Source of the DNA: Acidovorax sp.
GTDB taxonomy: Bacteria > Pseudomonadota > Gammaproteobacteria > Burkholderiales > Burkholderiaceae_C
Direction of reading: 5' to 3'
Assembly: GCA_031277855.1 (NCBI GenBank)
Contig: JAITLO010000031.1
Span: 91,417 to 155,416, forward strand
Length of the DNA stretch: 64,000 nucleotides
Translations under genes and position numbers: made by a program
Part shown: piece by piece, positions 45,199 to 53,180 of the stretch
How positions within the stretch are numbered: the stretch's first letter is position 1
Layout of the letters: each line of letters begins with the position of its first letter
Notes under the pieces: model-generated
What the model saw: the letters and a program-made list of their open reading frames with translations, nothing else
What the model was told of the DNA's origin: nothing
Databases searched by the model: none

Positions 45199-46242
45199 AT
45201 GACCGCCCAACTCGACTCTCTCACCATCACCCGACCCGACGACTGGCACCTGCATGTGCGTGACGGCGACGCCCTGCGCGCCGTGGTGCCCCACAGCGCC
45301 GCCCAGATGGGCCGCGCCATCATCATGCCCAACCTCAAGCCGCCGGTGACCACGGCGCAGCAGGCGCTGGACTACCGCGCCCGCATTCTGGCGGCCGTGC
45401 CCCAGGGCCTGGCCTTTACGCCCTTGATGACGCTGTACCTGACGGACAAGCTCTCGCCCGAAGACATCGCCGCCGCCAAGGCCGCAGGCGTGGTGGCCTG
45501 CAAGCTCTACCCGGCTGGCGCCACCACCAACAGCGACCACGGTGTGACCGACTTGCGCAAGATCTACCCCACGCTGGCCGCCATGCAGCGCGAAGGCCTG
45601 ATTTTGCTGGTGCACGGCGAGGTGACCGACCCCAGTGTGGACCTGTTCGACCGCGAGGCCGCCTTCATCGAGCAGCAACTGATCCCGCTGCGCCGCGACT
45701 TCCCCGAGCTGAAGATTGTGATGGAGCACATCACCACCAAGGAGGGCGCCGAGTATGTGGCTGCGGCCGACCGCTTTGTGGCCGCCACCATCACGCCCCA
45801 GCATTTGCTGTTCAACCGCAATGCCATCTTCACCGGCGGCATACGCCCGCATTTCTACTGCCTGCCGGTGCTCAAGCGCGAAACCCACCGCCTGGCCCTG
45901 GTCCAGGCGGCCACCAGCGGCAGCAACAAGTTCTTCCTGGGCACGGACAGCGCCCCGCACGCCGCCCACCTGAAGGAAGCGGCCACGGGCTGCGCCGGCT
46001 GCTACAGCGCCCACGCCGCCATCGAGATGTATGCCGAGGCCTTTGACAATGCCGGCGCGCTGGACAAACTCGAAGGCTTTGCCAGCTTTTACGGCGCCGA
46101 CTTCTACGGCCTGCCGCGCAACAGCGACACCATCACGCTGCGCCGCGAAAGCTGGACGCCGCCGGACAGCTTTGCCTATGGCGAAGCCCAGCTCAAACCG
46201 CTGCGTTCTGGCGATAGCTTGCCCTGGAAAGTGGTCAAGTAG
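45199..46242 (+). CDS. pyrC: Dihydroorotase (homodimeric class II)
   Basis: The 347 aa zinc enzyme of pyrimidine synthesis closes carbamoyl aspartate to dihydroorotate. Metal ligands are visible as H17 and H19 in [10 protein letters not shown], the carbamylated lysine in [17 protein letters not shown], the His in [13 protein letters not shown], and the Asp in GTDSAPH. The short form without an AllB-like extension matches E. coli PyrC. A palindromic repeat begins directly after the TAG. Confidence 0.97.
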   Translation: MTAQLDSLTITRPDDWHLHVRDGDALRAVVPHSAAQMGRAIIMPNLKPPVTTAQQALDYRARILAAVPQGLAFTPLMTLYLTDKLSPEDIAAAKAAGVVACKLYPAGATTNSDHGVTDLRKIYPTLAAMQREGLILLVHGEVTDPSVDLFDREAAFIEQQLIPLRRDFPELKIVMEHITTKEGAEYVAAADRFVAATITPQHLLFNRNAIFTGGIRPHFYCLPVLKRETHRLALVQAATSGSNKFFLGTDSAPHAAHLKEAATGCAGCYSAHAAIEMYAEAFDNAGALDKLEGFASFYGADFYGLPRNSDTITLRRESWTPPDSFAYGEAQLKPLRSGDSLPWKVVK

Positions 46243-46356
46243 CACCCCCTGAGCCGCTGCGCGTCTTCCCCCTCTCTGGCGCTATGCGCCGGAGGGGGAC
46301 GGCACCAGCGCCTACCGGGGAGACAAGGCGGCCCTTGCGCGGTGCCCTGGCCTGGG
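46243..46356 (+). repeat. Intergenic palindromic repeat, copy E
   Basis: It begins CACCCCCTGAGCC immediately after the pyrC TAG. The middle hairpin is CTGGCGCTATGCGCCGG flanked by C- and G-runs. It ends CCTTGCGCGGTGCCCTGG. Confidence 0.8.
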
Positions 46357-46455
46357 CACCGTCGGTGGTGGTAGCGGGAATGCATGTCTTATGAAAAACA
46401 TAGCAGTCATAGCGTTTCACCTCTGCCTTTGCGGTGGAATTTATTCCAAACACCA

Positions 46456-46485
46456 AGCATATAAAGCGTAGACAGCTATGGTTTT
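46456..46485 (+). repeat. Possible third repeat family overlapping a start codon
   Basis: ATATAAAGCGTAGACAGCTA, then TGGTTTTT, resembles the AGCGCTxGCAGCTAT-type sequence at 55453-55528 and the hairpin at 63814-63838. The ATG of the DUF3025 gene (46478) lies within it. Confidence 0.35.
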
Positions 46486-47308
46486 TTCTGCCGATCCGGC
46501 GGGCGTCAAGGACGCAGATTGGCAGAGCGTGGACTGGTCCAAGCCCTGGTTGGCACCGCTGCGTGCCCGGGGCGAGGGGCTGGCTGCGCAGCTGCTGCAG
46601 GGCGGTGCGGTGCACGCGGCGCTGAACAGCGCATTGCCACCCACGTTGCAGGCGCAGGGCCTGAGCTTTGTGTCCCAGGCCGATTTGCCTGCGGGCATGG
46701 CCTATGAGGCCTTTATTGCGGCCCGGCGCCGCGTGCCCACGCGGCACAATTTTCACGATTTTTTCAACGGCCTGGTGTGGCTGCACTACCCGCACACCAA
46801 GCTGCGCCTCAATGCCTTGCAGGCCGAGGTGATTGCTGCCCAGGGCGTGGGTGCGCGGCGAGGGCCGGTGCGCGATGCCGCCACCTTGTTTGATGAAAGC
46901 GGCGCCGTGCTGCAGGCGCCCGAGCCGCTGTGGCATGCCTTGCTGGCGCGTGACTGGCAAAGCCTTTTCATCACGCACCGGGCGCTGTGGCAGCAGGCGC
47001 GGCTGCTGGTGTTTGGCCATGCGGTGATGGAGAAACTGCTGGTTGACCGCATGGATGTCACCGTCCATGTGCTGCTGGCGCCTGCTCTGACCAGTTCCCA
47101 GATCGACCGTAGCATTGCCCCCGATGATGCCGCCATGGCCGCCGCATTCACCCGTGAGCACCTGGCGCACAAGCCCTTTACGCCGCTGCCGCTGTCGGGA
47201 GTGCCAGGCTGGCATGCCGGCAACACCCAGGCGCATTTTTATGCCAACCAGGCTGTCTTTCGCCCGGCACGGCAAGCCCATTTCCCTATTGAGAAAAGCA
47301 CGACATGA
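46478..47308 (+). CDS. DUF3025 protein
   Basis: The 276 aa cytosolic protein belongs to DUF3025: YEAFIAARRRVPTRHNFHDF and NGLVWLHYPHTKLRLNALQA, then FITHRALWQQARLLVFGHAV, and HAGNTQAHFY near the C-terminus. Function is unknown; the family is common beside housekeeping genes in Betaproteobacteria. Its stop overlaps the start of the next gene by 4 nt, so the two are coupled. The start codon lies in a repeat-like sequence, so an alternative start is possible. Confidence 0.8.
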   Translation: MVFSADPAGVKDADWQSVDWSKPWLAPLRARGEGLAAQLLQGGAVHAALNSALPPTLQAQGLSFVSQADLPAGMAYEAFIAARRRVPTRHNFHDFFNGLVWLHYPHTKLRLNALQAEVIAAQGVGARRGPVRDAATLFDESGAVLQAPEPLWHALLARDWQSLFITHRALWQQARLLVFGHAVMEKLLVDRMDVTVHVLLAPALTSSQIDRSIAPDDAAMAAAFTREHLAHKPFTPLPLSGVPGWHAGNTQAHFYANQAVFRPARQAHFPIEKSTT

Positions 47309-49518
47309 CCGAACTGCTCATTTTTCTGAAGCTCTGCCTGCTAGCCTATGCGGTCTACAGCGGTATTACCTATATGGTCAGGCGCTCGGGCAACAAAAGC
47401 GCTTTCACCCAGCTGTGCCAGGCCCCTGTGCTGCGCCAACTCAGCGCCGAAGAAAAACAGGCCTTGACCCCGTTTCTGGACGGCAAGGAGGTCGGCAGCG
47501 AGGTACGTGCCCTGTCTGGTAATTTTGTGCGCCATGGTCTCGAAACCCAGGGCAGCAGCACCATGCATGACACCCTGGGTGGCGTGGATGTGGTGCTGCC
47601 CTACGACGCCCTGGTCTTTCTGGATGCTCACAACCAGGCCGAGGTGGTGCTTGCGGCCAAGCATGCGGTGGTGGTCAAGCTCAATGGATTCGACCTGCTC
47701 GAAGGCCGCGAGCGCAGCCAGCAGGCGCAACAGGCGCAGGCCGATTGGGAGCAGGCCAAGCCCGGCAGCCTGCTGCAGTCCGTAGGCAGCGAGGAGCCTG
47801 AACAGGCAATGACTTCCGCCCAAACGGCGGTGAGCGAAAGCCATGCCGTGGAAATCCTCAGCCAGCGCCTGGAAAGCGCGGAAGAAATTGCCGAGCGTAC
47901 CTTCGGCCTGCCGGGCTGGGGCACGGCCTTTGTCTGGCTGCTGGCGCTGATTGCGCTGTGGGTGGGTAGTTGGGAGCTGGAAGAGAGCTTCCAGATCGCC
48001 GCGCTGGCCTTGGCGGGCCTGGCAGTGCTGTGGGCGCTGTGGCTGACGCTGCGCCGCAAGCCCGCCTCGCAGGAGCCTGCGCAAACCGTGAACAAGGTGC
48101 GCGGCGTGCTGAACGGGATTCAGTGGGTCAACCCTGACAATGCCTCGGTGACGGTGCAGAAATTCTTCATCGGCGATCAGGTGGCGGTGAACTTCCCCGC
48201 GCACTGGCAGCAGACTGCACAAGGCCTGCCGGTGGGGCGTTTGGTAGAGGCCGATGTGCGCGTCAAAGACAACGCCGTCGTGGGCTTTGGCCGTGGCTGG
48301 TCGCTGGCAGAAGAATGGCGGCGCTTTCCACCGGTGTGGTGGGGCCGCTATCTGCTGCTGTGCATGGCTGGTCTGCTGGGTCTGCTGGTCCTGTGCCTGA
48401 GTGGCCCGCCACTGGGTGCCAGCGCAGCGCGCGTGGCCCATGGCCTGCTGCAGCCCGCTGGCAGCAGCCATACCGACCCGGCGGCCCTGCGCGCACAGCC
48501 GCCGCGCTGGGCCAGCGAGGTGCAGCTGCATGGCCAGGGCCGCTGCGAAATGCGCATGCCACCCCTGGGTCAGGGCCTGCCCGAGCGCGACTGCAGCGTG
48601 CTGCGCTGGGGCGGAACAGCACCCCAGTTGCCGGATCTGGAGCTGCCCGAGGCCGTGGCCCAGGTAGGCGAGGCGGACTTCTTTCAACCCCGGGACAGCA
48701 TGGGCTCTGCCACCCTGCGCATGCTGCAAAACCTGGCCCTGATGCGCATGATGGGCGGGGACCGCAGCCTGAATGCTGCGGCACTGATGGCGGGGCGGCA
48801 GATGGAGGTACCCCAGCAATGGGATGACATGGGGCGCAAGCTCAGCCAGCTGGATGCGGCCTGCGAGGCCGAGGGTGGCCTGGCTGCGCGGGACTGCCAA
48901 AAGATCAGAACCAAGCTGATGGCAGTGGCCAATGATGGGGCCGACGAGGCAGAAGCCGTGCACGACTGGGAAACCTTTCAACGCCTGGCCCAGCCTGGAG
49001 AGGCCCATGCCAGCCTGGTCATGACGGAGCGCGAGCAAAGCGAGCTGCGCACCGCGTTGACCACGGCCCTGGACCACGCTGTGAGCGAACGCGCCAAGGC
49101 CGCCATGGGCCGCATCAAAGCCGCACAGGGTGGTGTGTTGCTGGTGCTGCCATCGGCCGAGGAGCTGCAGCCCTACGCATCGAAGAATGATGAGCGACTC
49201 AGCCAGCTGGAGCGCTGGAAGGTCTTGCAAACCGATGCCAGCGACAGCGGCCTGCGCCGCTTCACGCTCACCGGCATGGTTACGGCCGTGGGCCAGGGCG
49301 ATGGTGGTGCCCTGCGCCTGGCCCTGGACCCCGGCCTGGCTGACGCCAGCCTGCCCCAGGCCCTGGCCAAGCTGTGCCTGGCCTTGCTGGTGACGGCGCT
49401 GCTGCTGGTGGGCGGCAGCTTGCTGGTGTTGCGTTTGCGGGCCAGCAGCCAGCGCAAGCAGGCGCTGCAGGCCGACCTGGACAAGCGCCCCGCGCCTGGC
49501 GGTCAGGGGTTTGCCTGA
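47305..49518 (+). CDS. Multi-pass membrane protein, probable IgaA/UmoB family
   Basis: The 737 aa protein has five predicted membrane segments: near residue 5-22, a pair at about 210-247, one near 350-372, and one near 690-712. A cytosolic region lies before the pair (LSAEEKQALTPFLDG, AVVVKLNGFDLLEGRE) and a periplasmic region of about 310 residues lies between the last two. Length and topology match IgaA, the Rcs-dampening protein of Enterobacteria, which lacks its known Rcs partners here as far as can be seen. The family call rests on topology and weak motif likeness. Confidence 0.6.
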   Translation: MTELLIFLKLCLLAYAVYSGITYMVRRSGNKSAFTQLCQAPVLRQLSAEEKQALTPFLDGKEVGSEVRALSGNFVRHGLETQGSSTMHDTLGGVDVVLPYDALVFLDAHNQAEVVLAAKHAVVVKLNGFDLLEGRERSQQAQQAQADWEQAKPGSLLQSVGSEEPEQAMTSAQTAVSESHAVEILSQRLESAEEIAERTFGLPGWGTAFVWLLALIALWVGSWELEESFQIAALALAGLAVLWALWLTLRRKPASQEPAQTVNKVRGVLNGIQWVNPDNASVTVQKFFIGDQVAVNFPAHWQQTAQGLPVGRLVEADVRVKDNAVVGFGRGWSLAEEWRRFPPVWWGRYLLLCMAGLLGLLVLCLSGPPLGASAARVAHGLLQPAGSSHTDPAALRAQPPRWASEVQLHGQGRCEMRMPPLGQGLPERDCSVLRWGGTAPQLPDLELPEAVAQVGEADFFQPRDSMGSATLRMLQNLALMRMMGGDRSLNAAALMAGRQMEVPQQWDDMGRKLSQLDAACEAEGGLAARDCQKIRTKLMAVANDGADEAEAVHDWETFQRLAQPGEAHASLVMTEREQSELRTALTTALDHAVSERAKAAMGRIKAAQGGVLLVLPSAEELQPYASKNDERLSQLERWKVLQTDASDSGLRRFTLTGMVTAVGQGDGGALRLALDPGLADASLPQALAKLCLALLVTALLLVGGSLLVLRLRASSQRKQALQADLDKRPAPGGQGFA

Positions 49519-49695
49519 GGGTGAGTGGCCAGGGCCGCTGCTGTTGCTGCTGTCGTTTGCGGCCGCGGCCCCCTGTATCTGCCGGATTTTTGCCATGTCG
49601 GGCAGAACTTTTGCCCCTATGATGAATCCCTCGTATTTCACAGCCAGTGTCCCGGCATAAACACGACAACATCGGGACCGTACAGGTGACATCTG

Positions 49696-49723
49696 CTTGA
49701 AATAAGAGGGCACGGCCCCATTT
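49696..49723 (+). promoter_or_regulatory. Sigma-32 type heat-shock promoter
   Basis: CTTGAAA (49696-49702), a 13 nt spacer and CCCCATTT (49716-49723) match the sigma-32 consensus fully. It lies 74 nt upstream of the htpX ATG. HtpX is a heat-shock protein in E. coli, which supports the call. Confidence 0.85.
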
Positions 49724-49797
49724 CCCTCGGGTAGGGGTGGCCCTTTTTCGGCGCTTTTCCCTTTTTGGCTTTCTCCGTATATGGAGCACATATCCCC

Positions 49798-50673
49798 ATG
49801 AAACGTATTGCACTCTTCTTACTGACGAACATCGCCGTGGTGGTGGTGCTCGGTATCGTGGCCAGCTTGCTGGGCGTGAACCGTTTTCTCACTGCCAACG
49901 GCCTGAACCTGGGCGCCTTGCTGGGCTTTGCCTTCATCATGGGCTTTGGCGGCGCCATCATTTCGCTGTTGATCTCCAAGCCCATGGCCAAGTGGACCTC
50001 GGGCGTGCATGTGATCGATCAGCCGCGCAATGCCGATGAGGCCTGGATTGTGCAAACGGTGCAGAACTTCGCCCAAAAGGCCGGCATCGGCATGCCCGAA
50101 GTCGGTATCTACGAAGGTGAACCCAATGCCTTTGCCACCGGTGCCTTCAAGAACTCGGCCCTGGTGGCGGTGTCCACCGGTTTGCTGCAAGGCATGACCC
50201 GTGAAGAGGTCGAGGCCGTGATCGGTCACGAAGTGGCCCACATCGCCAATGGCGACATGGTGACCATGACGCTGATCCAGGGCGTGATGAACACCTTTGT
50301 GGTGTTTCTGTCGCGCGTCATCGGCTATGCCGTGGACAGCTTTTTGCGCAAGAACGACGAAAACAGCTCCGGCCCCGGCATTGGCTACTACGTGACCACC
50401 ATCGTCATGGACATTCTGCTGGGCTTTGTGGCCGCCATGATCGTGGCCTGGTTCTCGCGCCAGCGTGAATTCCGCGCCGACGCCGGTGCCGCCCAGCTGA
50501 TGGGCCGCAAGCAGCCCATGGTCAATGCCCTGGCCCGCCTGGGCGGCATGGCCCCTGGTGAGCTGCCCAAGAGCATGGCTGCCATGGGTATTGCCGGCGG
50601 CATGGGCAAGCTGTTCTCCAGCCACCCGCCCATCGAAGAGCGTATTGCTGCGCTGCAAAACAGCGCGCAATAA
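49798..50673 (+). CDS. htpX: Membrane zinc metalloprotease HtpX
   Basis: The 291 aa inner membrane protease takes part in quality control of damaged membrane proteins. The zinc motif HEVAH starts at H144 in [13 protein letters not shown], and the third ligand region is [18 protein letters not shown]. Two N-terminal segments and two central segments are hydrophobic. The start at 49798 ([14 protein letters not shown]) is the standard HtpX N-terminus. A promoter matching the sigma-32 consensus lies upstream. Confidence 0.96.
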   Translation: MKRIALFLLTNIAVVVVLGIVASLLGVNRFLTANGLNLGALLGFAFIMGFGGAIISLLISKPMAKWTSGVHVIDQPRNADEAWIVQTVQNFAQKAGIGMPEVGIYEGEPNAFATGAFKNSALVAVSTGLLQGMTREEVEAVIGHEVAHIANGDMVTMTLIQGVMNTFVVFLSRVIGYAVDSFLRKNDENSSGPGIGYYVTTIVMDILLGFVAAMIVAWFSRQREFRADAGAAQLMGRKQPMVNALARLGGMAPGELPKSMAAMGIAGGMGKLFSSHPPIEERIAALQNSAQ

Positions 50674-50753
50674 GCGCTGGCGTTGCCGCCGCCGCTGGGC
50701 GGACGGCAACATCTGGCGTGCAGTCTTTACCCGGGATTTACGCCCGAGATACC

Positions 50754-50787
50754 AACCCCGGTCAGCCTCTGGCCGGGGTTGTTCGTT
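50754..50787 (+). terminator. Probable terminator after htpX
   Basis: AACCCCGG (50754-50761) pairs with CCGGGGTT (50773-50780) and GTTCGTT follows. The T-run is weak, and the next gene starts immediately after it. Confidence 0.55.
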
Positions 50788-51474
50788 ATGAAAGCTATGA
50801 ACAGGGTATCTTGGATAAAGCCTTTTGCATTGACCGCCGTGGTGCCAGTTGCGGCACGGCCGCTGCACCGTACCGTGGCATGGCTGGGTGCGGCAGCCAG
50901 CGCCGCCTTGCTTGCCGGTTGTGTGGTGCCTCCCGCAGGTGGTGGCTATGCCAACGGGGCATATGTGGAAAGCAGCACCGTGGTCTACACCCAGTACGGG
51001 GCGCCACCACCACCACGGGTGGAATACCGCACGGCGGCGCCCTATCCCGACTATGTCTGGATAGGGGGTGACTGGATCTGGGGTGGCCGGCGCTATGACT
51101 GGCGGCCGGGCCGCTGGGAGCCGCCACGCCGCCCGCCCATGTGGCGCGAGCCACCACGTCCTGCCTGGAACGCCCCACCACCACCCAGACCACCTGGTCC
51201 CCCAGGCCCTCCAGGGCCGAGGCCATGGCGCGGCGATCCGCCCCAGGTACAGCCTTCCAGGCCAGGCCCTCCACAGCCAACGCAGTCGCCGTGGGAACCT
51301 GGCCCGGGGCGGGGGCCTGCATTGCAGCAGCCACGGCCTCCACGGGCTGACCAGTTGCCGGGGCAGATGCAGCCCAGGCCGCCGCGCCCGCAAGCGCAGG
51401 GGGAGCGCCCCGGTCGCCCGGACCGCGCCGAGCGGCCACAGCGTGACCGGGACTACAACCGCAACCGTGAGTAA
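50788..51474 (+). CDS. Proline-rich lipoprotein with WxW motif
   Basis: The protein of about 228 aa has a lipobox (AALLAGC, with the Cys as acyl site) preceded by an unusually long N-terminus; the ATG at 50797 or a later one may be the true start. After the Cys comes APYPDYVWIGGDWIWGGRRY, the YxWxxG module found in envelope lipoproteins of unknown function. The C-terminal half is almost entirely Pro/Arg/Gly/Gln and probably extended. It shares the module with the next gene, so the two are likely duplicates. Confidence 0.75.
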   Translation: MKAMNRVSWIKPFALTAVVPVAARPLHRTVAWLGAAASAALLAGCVVPPAGGGYANGAYVESSTVVYTQYGAPPPPRVEYRTAAPYPDYVWIGGDWIWGGRRYDWRPGRWEPPRRPPMWREPPRPAWNAPPPPRPPGPPGPPGPRPWRGDPPQVQPSRPGPPQPTQSPWEPGPGRGPALQQPRPPRADQLPGQMQPRPPRPQAQGERPGRPDRAERPQRDRDYNRNRE

Positions 51475-51531
51475 GACCCCGCCAATGGCAGGGCAGCTCG
51501 CACGGATACTTGGCAGAGAAGGACACACACC

Positions 51532-51831
51532 ATGAGCACTCCATCAGTTTCCCATGCCCGCCGCTGGTTGGGCGCAGCCGCACTCGGCACGGCCGCACTG
51601 CTAGGGGGCTGCGTGGTGGCGCCGGTCAGCCCGGGCCCTACCTACACCACCTATGGCGACCCACCTCCTGTGCGCTATGAGGTGGTGCCGGTATCACCTT
51701 ATCCCGCCTATGTCTGGACCCCGGGGATCTGGATGTGGGGCGGCGCGCGCTACAACTGGCGCCCTGGTTACTGGGGGCCGCCTCACCACCATGGCTGGGG
51801 TGGCGGACCAAGGTGGCGGGGGCGGTATTGA
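51532..51831 (+). CDS. Small lipoprotein with WxW motif
   Basis: The 99 aa lipoprotein has a lipobox (ALLGGC) and the module YPAYVWTPGIWMWGGARYNW followed by RPGYWGPP, the same as in the gene before it but without the proline-rich tail. Function unknown; the aromatic repeats suggest a surface or periplasmic binding role. It lies 57 nt after its paralogue and converges with a LysR gene across a 25 nt gap. Confidence 0.8.
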   Translation: MSTPSVSHARRWLGAAALGTAALLGGCVVAPVSPGPTYTTYGDPPPVRYEVVPVSPYPAYVWTPGIWMWGGARYNWRPGYWGPPHHHGWGGGPRWRGRY

Positions 51832-51856
51832 CGAAGCACCCGCCACAGCGGCCGGG

Positions 51857-52756
51857 CTATTGCAAGGCTTCACGCGCGCGGGCCTTGTCGAGCAAAAAGT
51901 CTATGCAGGTGCGCACGGCCTTGGTCTGGTGGCGGTTGGGCAGATAGAGCAGGTACAAGTGCGTGCCAAAAATGCTCAACCGGTATTCCTGCAGCGTGGT
52001 CAGCACCTCGCCACTGGCCACCTCGTTGTGCACCACATAGTCGGGCACCAGGCCCACTCCCAGGCCGGCCATGATGCCCTGGCGCAAAAAGGGAAAGTGC
52101 TCGGAGATCAGCGTGGGCTCCAGCGTCACCTCCTGGCGCTCCAGCCCCTGGTAGGCTGAAAGCCGGAGCTGGCGGCCCATCACCCCGGCGGTGATCAAAG
52201 GGGTGTTGCGCAGCTCCAGCAGCGTACGTGGCAGCCCGTGGGCTGCGGCATAGTCGCGTGAGGCGCAGGCCACATAGCGCACATTGCCCAGGCTGCGTGC
52301 CACCACGGACAACGGCGGCTCCTGGATCACGCGGATGGCAATGTCCACCTCGTCACGCAAATTGTCGGCACGGTTTTCAAACAGCACATCCAGCACGATG
52401 CCGGGGTACAGGCGCTTGAACTCGATCAGCCAGTCACTCATCACAATCTGGCCATAGCCGCTGGGCACGCTGATGCCCACGCGGCCTTGCAGTTCCTCGC
52501 CCAGGCTGATGATGGTTTCCTGGGCGGCCGCCAGTTCGTTGCAGATATTGCGGCCATGCTCGTACAGGCGCAGCCCCACTTCGGTGGGCTCCACCCGGCG
52601 CGTGGTGCGCTGTACCAGCTGCACGCCCAGGCTTTTTTCCAGCTGGTTCAGGTGGTAGCTGACGTTGGCGCGCGTCATCTTCAGCTTGCGGGCGGCCTGG
52701 CTCAGGTTGCCGCTGTCGATGATTTCCACCAGCAAAGTCAAAGCATTCAAGTCCAT
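51857..52756 (-). CDS. LysR-family transcriptional regulator
   Basis: The 299 aa protein has the usual N-terminal helix-turn-helix (MDLNALTLLVEIIDSGNLSQ, LKMTRANVSYHLNQLEKSLG) and a periplasmic-binding-like effector domain. The fold resembles the DsdC/CrgA-type LysR group that acts on divergent genes. It is divergent from the pim-like operon, although 424 nt lie between the starts, so it is the candidate regulator of that operon. Confidence 0.9.
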   Translation of the reverse strand: MDLNALTLLVEIIDSGNLSQAARKLKMTRANVSYHLNQLEKSLGVQLVQRTTRRVEPTEVGLRLYEHGRNICNELAAAQETIISLGEELQGRVGISVPSGYGQIVMSDWLIEFKRLYPGIVLDVLFENRADNLRDEVDIAIRVIQEPPLSVVARSLGNVRYVACASRDYAAAHGLPRTLLELRNTPLITAGVMGRQLRLSAYQGLERQEVTLEPTLISEHFPFLRQGIMAGLGVGLVPDYVVHNEVASGEVLTTLQEYRLSIFGTHLYLLYLPNRHQTKAVRTCIDFLLDKARAREALQ

Positions 52757-52809
52757 ATTTTTGCGGTTGAGGTGGGTGAATCGTTAGGAGGCGCCCATAC
52801 GGCGCTTCA

Positions 52810-52875
52810 TTCGTCGTTGCTTGCCCTTGCCGTACCCAAGTACTGTCTGCGGGCGCGCGCCTTGCCTGAAGCGCC
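52810..52875 (+). repeat. Second dispersed repeat family, copy 2
   Basis: TTCGTCGTTGCTTGCCCTTG, then CCGTACC, AGTACTGTCTGC and GCGCGCCTTG. The block order matches 44998-45060. Confidence 0.55.
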
Positions 52876-52981
52876 GTCTGGGCGTTGTGGAGAAGAGGTC
52901 ACGGCCCACTGTGCTGCTCAGGCCCGCTCCGGCCAGCCAGAAGGCTCAATGTCCCAGCATGGTGTGCCGAGACCCCGTGCG

Positions 52982-53077
52982 CCAGGACGCCGCGCAAGGG
53001 CCGCCCCGCCGCGCCGGTGTCGTCCCCCTCCGGCGAAGCCAGAGAGGGGGAAGGCGCGTAACGCCTCAGGGGGTGTC
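52982..53077 (-). repeat. Intergenic palindromic repeat, copy F
   Basis: On the minus strand it reads CACCCCCTGAGGCG at 53077 and ends with the conserved GGCGGCCCTTGCGCGGCG block. A TGA precedes it on the minus strand, but no gene ends there. This is the only copy not next to a live gene end. Confidence 0.75.
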
Positions 53078-53180
53078 AAATTCCATTGAACAGTCTGTCA
53101 ATAATTCATGGGATTGTAAAGAAGCTTTATCGCGTCAAGAATGGGCATCTGTTGATCAAAGAACATTGGAGACCTGTGCA

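Larger units (their letters stand above)
52757..53180. other. 424 bp divergent intergenic region with two repeats
   Basis: Between the LysR and bifunctional dehydrogenase starts are the second-family repeat (52810-52875), palindromic repeat copy F (52982-53077) and an AT-richer stretch from about 53085 to 53165 that probably holds the operon promoter. No coding frame is credible. Confidence 0.6.
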
